Source: Treponema sp.
GTDB taxonomy: Bacteria; Spirochaetota; Spirochaetia; Treponematales; Breznakiellaceae
NCBI GenBank assembly: GCA_031258265.1
Contig: JAIRNB010000022.1
Location: 1 to 15,279, forward strand
Direction of reading: 5' to 3'
DNA length: 15,279 bases
The position numbers were made by a program, and so were the translations under genes. Every line of letters starts with the position of its first letter. Position 1 is the first letter of the stretch. The notes beneath the pieces are model-generated. The model was given only the letters and a program-made list of their open reading frames with translations, did no database searches and was not told where the DNA came from. This document shows positions 1 to 5,559 of the stretch, piece by piece.

Positions 1-276
1 TCCGTATGCCCCCAAATTGAAAAATGCGCCCCGGTTTTAACCGGGGCAGTGCGCGCGCGGGAGTTTCGCAGAGCGAAACTCCGGGAATACAGCCGTAGCT
101 TGTTAATTTAACCCCTGCGACATAGCCTAGCGCCGGCAATACCCTAGAGTTAAACCATGCGGCGCAGCTTTAGCCGCATGTGTGCGCGAAAAGCATTGGT
201 CCAAAACCGGCGCGAATACCCATGACAAGGCGCCGGAGGGTAAATGCCGATACCCTGTCCTGTTCCAAAATCTTAT
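1..276. other. Non-coding left edge with three short hairpins
   Basis: No convincing gene is visible before the small ORF at 332. The stretch holds three inverted repeats: GCCCCGG at 28-34 with its complement at 41-47 (loop TTTTAA); GGAGTTTCGC at 60-69 with its complement at 73-82 (10 perfect pairs, loop AGA); and CATGCGGC at 156-163 with its complement at 173-180 (loop of 9). None is followed by a run of T on the plus strand, so none is a standard intrinsic terminator for that strand. They may belong to an upstream gene end, to a dispersed repeat, or to a structured leader. Function is not known. Confidence 0.5.
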
Positions 277-304
277 TTTACATTTAAAAACCTTGTATTA
301 TACT
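277..304 (+). promoter_or_regulatory. Likely sigma-70-type promoter of the PIN module
   Basis: A -35-like TTTACA at 277-282 is followed after 16 bases by TATACT at 299-304; each matches the consensus at five of six positions. The bases before the -10 include a TG. The surrounding DNA (about 270-310) is clearly AT-rich compared with the flanks. A start near 311 would place AGAGGTG (312-318) and the ATG at 332 in a short leader. Inferred from consensus only. Confidence 0.5.
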
Positions 305-331
305 ACATTTTAGAGGTGCAGACGGGATACC

Positions 332-394
332 ATGACCGGAACACAGGTAAAACAAAAAAGCCCCATTAACATAGAAGAAGGCGGGAATCAATGA
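332..394 (+). CDS. Possible 20-residue leader or small ORF overlapping the PIN gene
   Basis: An ATG at 332 opens 20 codons that end in TGA at 392-394, so stop and next start share ATGA at 391-394, the classic arrangement for translational coupling. A possible ribosome site AGAGGTG lies at 312-318, rather far (13 bases) upstream. The peptide begins MTGTQVKQKS and is polar, with no hydrophobic segment. It is the first ORF after the likely promoter. It could be a coupling peptide that controls toxin-gene translation, a decayed antitoxin tail, or chance. I recognise no family. Confidence 0.35.
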   Translation: MTGTQVKQKSPINIEEGGNQ

Positions 395-879
395 AAAAGC
401 TTAAAATTTATCTTGATACAACCATAATAAGCTATCTTGACCAAACAGAAAAACCGGAACGCATGGCGGAAACCCATAAATTATGGGATAAAATCAAGGC
501 CGGCGAATTTGAAGTGGTCATTTCAGACATTGATATTGCTGAAGTCAATGGATGCAATGAAGAAAAACGCAATAAACTCTACAATTATTTAAGTCAAATT
601 CAATATACCTTTATCAACTCTGATGAAAAATCCGTAGACATTGCTACAAAAATGATTAATTTGGATATTCTCAAGAAAAAAAGCTTTCTTGACTGTCAGC
701 ATATAGCCAATGCCATAGTAACAGACTGCGATGCCATTGTTTCATGGAACTTTAGGCATATCGTAAATCATAAAACCATGATGGGGGTAAAGGCAATTAC
801 CGCCCTTGAAGGGTATAACGATCTTTTAATTTATGCGCCATCCATACTTGTTGGAGAAGGAGACGGAGATGATACATAA
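391..879 (+). CDS. PIN-domain protein, VapC-like probable ribonuclease toxin
   Basis: This 162-residue protein has the layout of PIN-domain nucleases, which cut RNA with a Mg2+ site made of conserved acidic residues and often act as toxins of type II toxin-antitoxin pairs. Visible signature residues are D9 in the N-terminal strand (IYLDTTIISYL), E51 (DIAEV), D101 (FLDCQHIANAI) and D114 with N120 in the late segment CDAIVSWNFRHI. The length is slightly above the usual 130-150 because of a C-terminal tail of about 25 residues ending in an acidic Gly/Asp stretch. The start has a GGCGGG-type ribosome site and overlaps the upstream small ORF by ATGA. The downstream gene overlaps the end by 11 bases, so both are made from one transcript. 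Toxicity and RNA target cannot be read from sequence. Base composition is more AT-rich than the GC-rich genes further right, as often seen for mobile toxin modules. Confidence 0.8.
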   Translation: MKKLKIYLDTTIISYLDQTEKPERMAETHKLWDKIKAGEFEVVISDIDIAEVNGCNEEKRNKLYNYLSQIQYTFINSDEKSVDIATKMINLDILKKKSFLDCQHIANAIVTDCDAIVSWNFRHIVNHKTMMGVKAITALEGYNDLLIYAPSILVGEGDGDDT

Positions 880-1087
880 CATTCCAAAGCCGGAACTGAG
901 CCCTAATTTTACCATTGATGATATTCACAAAATCAGGGAATGGTACAACGAGCGTCTTAAAGACGCCACTGTGGAGGAACGGTTAGCGGATATTCGGCGG
1001 CAAGCTGAACCAGGTATCAAAGAAATTGAAGCGCGGAGAAACAGTGTTTTACAGCCGGCGCCGCCGGAATTGTCTGGAAAAAATTAA
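869..1087 (+). CDS. Small partner of the PIN protein, antitoxin-like
   Basis: A 72-residue charged protein. I chose ATG 869 rather than the in-frame ATG at 833 because a purine-rich GGAGAAGGAGACGGAG tract lies just upstream of 869 and the shorter form overlaps the PIN gene by only 11 bases. The sequence contains FTIDDIHKIREWYNERL near residues 14-30, followed by a helical, Arg/Glu-rich segment. As far as I recall, short proteins with this DIHKIRE-type motif are found next to PIN-domain genes in many bacteria, so an antitoxin or accessory role is likely. There is no obvious ribbon-helix-helix or AbrB DNA-binding motif. The gene order is toxin first, antitoxin second, the reverse of most vapBC loci. 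Confidence 0.7.
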   Translation: MIHNIPKPELSPNFTIDDIHKIREWYNERLKDATVEERLADIRRQAEPGIKEIEARRNSVLQPAPPELSGKN

Positions 1088-1119
1088 TACTAAGATGCCC
1101 TGTCCTCTCATCCGGGGGT

Positions 1120-1229
1120 CCGGGGGCAAACTTTCTCAGGTCAGGCTTGCCCCCGGAGAGGGGGCAGCGGAAAAGCGTTTTTGCGAAGCAAAAACCTTTG
1201 AAGCGGGGGACCGGCAACGGTAGTTGCCG
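1120..1229. other. Cluster of three inverted repeats between convergent genes
   Basis: Three stems lie in 110 bases: CCGGGGGCAA at 1120-1129 with its complement at 1147-1156 (10 pairs, 17-base loop); GTTTTTGC at 1177-1184 with its complement at 1188-1195 (loop GAA); and CGGCAAC at 1212-1218 with its complement at 1223-1229 (loop GGTA). They sit between the end of the PIN module (1087) and the end of the YibE/F gene (1288, opposite strand). No clear run of T follows, so ordinary intrinsic termination is not evident; they may help end both transcripts or be part of a dispersed repeat. Confidence 0.45.
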
Positions 1230-1287
1230 CAACTTCCCCCCCTCAAAATACAAGGACAATGGAGAACCGCCGGACAGAAAATCCCGC

Positions 1288-2472
1288 TTATACTTTTGTC
1301 TCCGGGTCTTGTCTCCCCAGGATAAGCCCGCCGGCAAATACCGTAAGGGGGGCCACCAGCACGAGGCCGAAACAGCCGACCAGGGTATGAACAACTTCGG
1401 AGGAAACCCACACCATGTTGATCACGTTTTCCATGGGGATACCCTGGGCGATGAAGGTCATGATCATGGCGGTGTACTCCGCGGAATAGGCCAACAGCAG
1501 GGTTGTACTCATGGTCCCCGCCACATGGCGGGATACGGAGACTCCGCTTTTGATAAGATTGACGCGGCTTATGGCGGGGTATTGTTTCTTGATCTCGTCC
1601 ATGGCGCTGGCAATATCCATGGAGAGGTCCATCATGGCCCCGGAGGACGCGAGGAAAATGCCGGAAATAAAAAGGTGGGCCAGGTTTAAGTGGGTGTAAC
1701 CGGAGTAAAGCAGGGATTCGGAAAAGGGCCGTACCGCCCCGTGGATTTTGAACCAGTGGGTAAAGAAGAAGGCCAAGGCGGAGGTTAGGAGGACGCCCCC
1801 CATGGCGCCGGCAAAGGCGGTAAGGCCCCGCCGGGTGATGCCCCCGACGAGGAATATGATCACCGCGGTAAGAAGGGCGCTGATGAGTACCGAGGCAAAG
1901 ATAGGGTCCCAGCCCCGGAGCATGGCGGGGAACAGGACCCGAATCAGGGCCGCCGCGGTAAACACAAAGGAAATGACTATTTTTACCCCCATCCATCCCA
2001 TGATAAGAACGATAAACGCAAAAAATAAAACGCACAGTAAAACTGTTTTCCCTGTGCGGTAATGATCGTAAACCTGGGCGTGGCGGAGGCCCCCGTCCTC
2101 CGAGACGCTTAGTACCACCAGTACCGAATCCCCGGGGGCAAAAATTTTATCCAGTTCGATTTTGCCTATCAGGTTGTTGGAGCCGGAGAACACTTCCCCC
2201 TTAAAGGGCCCGGAACGGATCTCCACTTCAAGCTGCTGTTCGCCCTGTTTCACCGGGCCGATGTTCAGGAGGCGTTCGTTGTTTACTTCGACAACCTTCC
2301 CCCGGGCCCGCAGGCTGCCGGCGCTTTGGGAGGCCCCCTCAAAGCCCGTGGGAAGGGAAAAAAACAGGGCGGTGAGGAAAACGGAAATAAGGACAAAGGC
2401 AATATCCCGGCGGGTTTCCCTTTTTAGGATGCCGGGTTCCGGCGTCATATTTCTTGAGTATTTCCCCCGCAT
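1288..2472 (-). CDS. YibE/F family membrane protein
   Basis: A 394-residue integral membrane protein of the YibE/F family, thought to be transporter-like but with no established substrate. One membrane segment lies near residues 24-42. A soluble beta-rich domain of about residues 55-135 follows, with phrases such as KVVEVNNERLLNIGPVKQGEQQ and FAPGDSVLVVLS. About seven hydrophobic segments then run from residue 142 to the end. Family hallmarks are GAMMDLSMDIASAMDEI (about 278-294) and GTMSTTLLLAYS (319-330). The frame stays open up to a GTG at 2517, but that codon lies inside a hairpin loop, so I prefer ATG 2472, preceded by GGGGA; ATG 2448 is a further option. It follows the cyclase-like gene on the same strand with a hairpin between. 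TAA stop at 1288-1290. The family assignment is firm, the start less so. Confidence 0.85.
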   Translation of the reverse strand: MRGKYSRNMTPEPGILKRETRRDIAFVLISVFLTALFFSLPTGFEGASQSAGSLRARGKVVEVNNERLLNIGPVKQGEQQLEVEIRSGPFKGEVFSGSNNLIGKIELDKIFAPGDSVLVVLSVSEDGGLRHAQVYDHYRTGKTVLLCVLFFAFIVLIMGWMGVKIVISFVFTAAALIRVLFPAMLRGWDPIFASVLISALLTAVIIFLVGGITRRGLTAFAGAMGGVLLTSALAFFFTHWFKIHGAVRPFSESLLYSGYTHLNLAHLFISGIFLASSGAMMDLSMDIASAMDEIKKQYPAISRVNLIKSGVSVSRHVAGTMSTTLLLAYSAEYTAMIMTFIAQGIPMENVINMVWVSSEVVHTLVGCFGLVLVAPLTVFAGGLILGRQDPETKV

Positions 2473-2495
2473 ATATTTTCCCCGTCCTTTCGACC

Positions 2496-2535
2496 GAAGA
2501 ACTCCGCCGCAGAGCACAGAGCGACGGAGTTCTTC
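2496..2535 (-). terminator. Intercistronic hairpin between cyclase-like and yibE/F-like genes
   Basis: GAAGAACTCCG at 2496-2506 is the exact complement of 2525-2535, giving an 11-pair stem with an 18-base loop. On the minus strand the stem begins within the stop codon of the cyclase-like gene (TGA, 2534-2536) and ends 23 bases before the preferred start of the YibE/F gene. There is no good T-run after it, so partial termination, attenuation or an RNA-processing/stability role are as likely as full termination. Confidence 0.5.
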
Positions 2536-3298
2536 ATAAAATTTTATCCGGATCGATCTTCAGGTATTTTGAACAGTTGTTTATAAACCGGTAAAAATAC
2601 GGGCTGTTGTTTTTTGCCAGCGTAGGTGATACACGGAAAAGGGAAATCTGTTTTTCTACTCCCTTTAACCGGTGTTCCGATAAAAACGTCAGCAGCATGT
2701 TATGATTAACCGAATTCAGCATGCTCAAATACCTGGAAACTTTTTTCATATCACTGTTCTCTTTTACCTTTCTGACTATTTCGTCATAATCTACATCATA
2801 CAATTTTTTTACAATATCCCTATTGATGCTTTCCCCTATTATTATATCGGCCCTGAAATGATTCTTGGTCTCTTCTTCTATTCTTGACGCAATATTCACC
2901 ACATCGCCTATGTAGGTAACAATGTTATAAACACTGGAATTCATCGCGATCTTTTCCACCGTTCCAAATTCCAGGCCGATGCCAAACCTTATTTCCCTGT
3001 TTTTTTTCTCTTTAAACTTAGCACATTCTTCCCTGTTAATTTTGTTGATAATCAGGCTGTAAAGATAACATTTTACCGAAGAATCACCGCCAAAAAAAAT
3101 TATTATAAAGCCGTCGCCGGTTGAGTTAAAATAAAAATTGCCCTCGTTGTCTATTTTTGAAGCCAAAGACAGGCCGTTTTGGCACAATATTTGAATCAAC
3201 CTGACAAAAGAGTCATCGTTGTATTGTGAGAAGTACCTTAAATTGTCCGTAAAAGATCTTGTATCAAGGATACAAACCGAACATACCTCTTTTTCCAT
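2534..3298 (-). CDS. Class III adenylate/guanylate-cyclase-like domain protein
   Basis: A 254-residue soluble protein with no membrane segment and no separate sensor domain before the cyclase homology region. Landmarks of class III nucleotidyl cyclases are visible: the first metal Asp D12 in CILDTRSFTDN; the second metal Asp D62 in NSTGDGFIIIF; FGIGLEFGTVEK (about 105-116); and YIGDVVNIASRIEEE, which holds the Asn and Arg that stabilise the transition state. The usual substrate-base-selecting Lys before the GD motif is replaced by N58, so base choice may be altered or activity lost. The C-terminal 90 residues match no family I know and may be regulatory. The gene is markedly richer in A/T and in Lys, Asn and Ile codons than its neighbours, suggesting later arrival. 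It starts at ATG 3298 behind AAGAGGT. It is downstream of the phosphatase gene and upstream of the YibE/F gene. Confidence 0.75.
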   Translation of the reverse strand: MEKEVCSVCILDTRSFTDNLRYFSQYNDDSFVRLIQILCQNGLSLASKIDNEGNFYFNSTGDGFIIIFFGGDSSVKCYLYSLIINKINREECAKFKEKKNREIRFGIGLEFGTVEKIAMNSSVYNIVTYIGDVVNIASRIEEETKNHFRADIIIGESINRDIVKKLYDVDYDEIVRKVKENSDMKKVSRYLSMLNSVNHNMLLTFLSEHRLKGVEKQISLFRVSPTLAKNNSPYFYRFINNCSKYLKIDPDKIL

Positions 3299-3328
3299 TG
3301 TATCTCTTGGACCTCTTTTTATACCTAA

Positions 3329-3366
3329 GCGGTCCGCCCGTTCTTACGGACAGACCGCCTTTTTTT
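3329..3366 (+). terminator. Strong hairpin with T-run, best read on the plus strand
   Basis: GCGGTC at 3329-3334 pairs with GACCGC at 3353-3358, and the loop folds further (ACGG with CCGT). Seven T follow at 3360-3366 on the plus strand. Both flanking genes are on the minus strand, where the hairpin has an A-run before it and only a weak T-rich tail after it. It lies directly behind the phosphatase stop codon (3365-3367) and can still end minus-strand transcription less efficiently, as A-stem-T terminators can be bidirectional. It may also block antisense transcription into the phosphatase gene. Confidence 0.6.
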
Positions 3367-4870
3367 ACAGGGCGATATTCATGGCGGAGGCCATTTTTTT
3401 GAAAATATCGGTGTTGTCGTAATATCCGCTAAAGAGTTCCTGGTGGACCCCCATGGCGAAAGTAGAGACGGGGACTCCGGTATGGGCATAGGAGGTCCAG
3501 CCGATGCCCGCGGTCTGGTTCATGATCTGGGTGATCTTCACCGTCAGGGGCTCATAGCCGCCGTAGAGGAGAAACTGGTCCTCCGCCACGGCCCGTTCAA
3601 TCTCGTCCCCCATGGAACGCTGGAAGGCAAACTCAAGCTGTTCCCGCTGGAATTTCGACAGGCTGTCGTAGTCCAGGCCGAAGGACTCCTCGATTGCCGG
3701 AAGGAGGTCCGCCAGCTTTGCCTGGGCCCTGGGGATGTTCTTCTTGTAGGGTGTAAGGACTTCATCGTTAAAGGCGATGAACGACCGTTTCTGCAGGGCC
3801 ACCCTGTCAAAGAAGGTGTCGTACTGGGTTCCCGCAAAGCCGATGGTCATGCCGCCGGTCTCATGGTCCCCGGTAATGACGATCAGGGTATCCTGGGGGT
3901 GGGCCTGGGCAAATTCGACCGCTACCTTGATGGCGTTGTCAAAGGCCAGGACATCGTGGATGGCGGCCCCCGCGTCATTGGCATGGCAGGCCCAGTCGAT
4001 CTTCCCCCCCTCAACGGTCATGAAGAATCCCTGGGGGTTATCCTGCAGCAATTCAATCCCCTTGCGGGTATAGTCCGCCAGGGAAAGATCACCGGAGGCG
4101 CGGTCCAGTTCGTAGGGCATGGAACCGGAATCCTGGAGCTTCGCGTTGACGGCGATAACCTTGCCGGCTCCGGGTCTAAGGGCGTTAAAGGCGTCTTTGG
4201 TGTTGATGTAGGTGTAACCCCGTTCCCGCGCCATGCTCAGCACATCCCGCTGATCCTTGTTTTTACCCGTGGGCTGCAAGAGGCCGCCCCCGGCAAAATA
4301 CTCAAAGCCGCTTTCCACCATCTGGACTTCAATGTCATAGTAGTTGCTCCGGGAAGGAACCTTGGCGAAAAAGCCCGCGGGGGTGGCGTGGTCCAGGGTA
4401 ACGGAACTTACCACGCCGACCTTCATCCCCGCTTCATGGGCATATTCGGCAATAGTCTTGTAAGAAACCTTCTTCGCCGGGTCCATGTTGATAACCCCGC
4501 TCAAGGTTTTGTTCCCCGTGGCAATGGCGGTTACGGCGGAGGCGGAATCGGTGATAAAAGTCCCCGCGTCATAGGTGGTGGTAAGCCCCGACACGGGGAA
4601 CCTGGTAAAACCTAACCTGGTAATGTTGATGTCCTTGGATGAACGGGCGGTGGCGTACACCTCGGTGGAACTGATCTGCGCCATGGCCATGCCGTCCCCG
4701 ATAAACAGAAAGACGTACTTTGCCTGCCCCTGCCGGGTGGTGGCGGTATTCTGTTCTACTTCGGCCTTTGCCCGCGCCGCCGCCGGCATGACGGCCGTCA
4801 AAGCGAGAAGGGCGGCAAGCCCCATAACGGGTACGGAGATTCTCTCCCCAATTTTGAAAAATTTCCCCAT
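3365..4870 (-). CDS. Secreted alkaline phosphatase, PhoA family
   Basis: A 501-residue hydrolase that removes phosphate from monoesters outside the cytoplasm. An N-terminal signal peptide is clear: basic start, hydrophobic core near residues 13-28, then AAARAKA as a likely cleavage site. Catalytic landmarks of the family are all present: metal-binding D59 in FLFIGDGMAMAQ; nucleophile S109 in TDSASAVTAIATGNKT; DHATPAGFFAK (160-170); TVEGGKIDWACHAND with E287, D292 and H296; TGDHETGG with D335 and H336; and metal-ligand H463 in YAHTGVPVSTFAMG. I chose ATG 4870 because GGAGAGG lies five bases upstream and the signal peptide begins there; the frame stays open to 4963. The segment about 345-455 carries the variable crown-like region. 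No phosphate-starvation regulator or Pho-box can be identified. The protein appears intact. Confidence 0.92.
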   Translation of the reverse strand: MGKFFKIGERISVPVMGLAALLALTAVMPAAARAKAEVEQNTATTRQGQAKYVFLFIGDGMAMAQISSTEVYATARSSKDINITRLGFTRFPVSGLTTTYDAGTFITDSASAVTAIATGNKTLSGVINMDPAKKVSYKTIAEYAHEAGMKVGVVSSVTLDHATPAGFFAKVPSRSNYYDIEVQMVESGFEYFAGGGLLQPTGKNKDQRDVLSMARERGYTYINTKDAFNALRPGAGKVIAVNAKLQDSGSMPYELDRASGDLSLADYTRKGIELLQDNPQGFFMTVEGGKIDWACHANDAGAAIHDVLAFDNAIKVAVEFAQAHPQDTLIVITGDHETGGMTIGFAGTQYDTFFDRVALQKRSFIAFNDEVLTPYKKNIPRAQAKLADLLPAIEESFGLDYDSLSKFQREQLEFAFQRSMGDEIERAVAEDQFLLYGGYEPLTVKITQIMNQTAGIGWTSYAHTGVPVSTFAMGVHQELFSGYYDNTDIFKKMASAMNIAL

Positions 4871-5163
4871 AATGTCCTCTCCTTGGTCTGAAAATTTTAG
4901 GCCCCATGGCAAAGCCATGATCCCCGGGAGTTTGCCGGGCTCCGCGCCCAAAGCCGTATTCATAAACCGGATATTCCGGCTTTTTCCGCGCGAAGCGGGG
5001 AACTCCTTGGGAAACTACGCTAAAACAGCTATGTTAAGAACCGGTAAAGGGCCGGCAAATATCCGGTGAAATCCCGCCGGGGACTTAGGAATTTGGCGTT
5101 AGGCGCGGGATTTGCCGCATTATTAGGAAAGCGGGGCAGAAAGACGAATTTGTCACCGCCATT
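4871..5163. other. Divergent intergenic region upstream of the phosphatase and NusG-II operon
   Basis: This 293-base region separates two divergent units and should hold both promoters, but I find no convincing -35/-10 pair on either strand. It contains CATGGC at 4905-4910 with its complement at 4914-4919 (loop AAA), in the phosphatase 5' leader, and CCGGA at 4967-4971 with TCCGG at 4975-4979 followed by CTTTTT on the plus strand, a weak terminator-like element facing the operon. A GG(N11)C spacing at 5102-5115 (AGGCGC...TTTGCC) faintly resembles sigma-54 but misses several consensus bases. Confidence 0.4.
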
Positions 5164-5559
5164 ATGGAGATAATCGTGGACCTTGTAAAAAGCATAAAAG
5201 CCCCGGACATTTTTATCGCCGCCCTGGGCGCGGTCCTGGTCTTGTTTTTTTCCTTCAGGGTTTACGGTTCCGGGGGGACCGCGGCGCGGGTACTGGTGGA
5301 AGGGGAGGGCCGTCGCTGGGAATTCCCCCTGGACGCTGTGGAAACCGTCAAGGTTGCCGGCCCCCTGGGGGATACAGTAGTAGAACTGCGGGGGAGGCGG
5401 GCCAGGGTTATCTCATCCCCCTGTACAAACCAGATCTGCGTTGCCGCCGGGACAATCCATAACCAGGGGCAGTGGATCGCCTGCCTCCCCAACAGGGTAA
5501 TGATCCGGGTAGAGGGGGAAGCCGGGGGGGAGCAGGAATTTGACGCCGCTTCCTGGTAA
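5164..5559 (+). CDS. NusG domain II membrane-anchored protein, EetA-like
   Basis: A 131-residue protein with one N-terminal membrane segment (about residues 14-33) and an extracytoplasmic domain of the NusG_II type. This family is not transcription factor NusG; it shares only the second-domain fold. Visible marks are three cysteines, C87, C92 and C107, in SSPCTNQIC and WIACLPNRVMI, characteristic of the family and possibly redox-active or metal-binding. In many bacteria such proteins are encoded beside a Gx-transporter (Hpre_diP_synt_I) gene, and from memory EetA of the Listeria flavin-based electron transfer locus belongs to this family. Here the next gene overlaps the end by 20 bases. ATG 5164 has no clear ribosome site; GTG 5176, preceded by GGAG at 5166-5169, is a good alternative start giving 127 residues. 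Confidence 0.8.
   Translation: MEIIVDLVKSIKAPDIFIAALGAVLVLFFSFRVYGSGGTAARVLVEGEGRRWEFPLDAVETVKVAGPLGDTVVELRGRRARVISSPCTNQICVAAGTIHNQGQWIACLPNRVMIRVEGEAGGEQEFDAASW

Noticed and set aside
1136..2035. Long minus-strand open frame overlapping the YibE/F gene
   Set aside because: It overlaps the YibE/F gene in another frame on the same strand, is rich in Arg/Gly/Pro/His and shows no family features, typical of a shadow in GC-rich DNA.
3443..4615. 390-codon plus-strand open frame opposite the alkaline phosphatase
   Set aside because: The phosphatase frame on the minus strand contains every catalytic motif; the antisense frame is Gly/Val/His-rich with no recognisable motif.
5102..5115. Second sigma-54-like element upstream of the NusG-II gene
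   Set aside because: GG-to-GC spacing fits, but AGGCGC and TTTGCC deviate from TGGCAC and TTGCA/T at several positions; weak matches like this are expected by chance.
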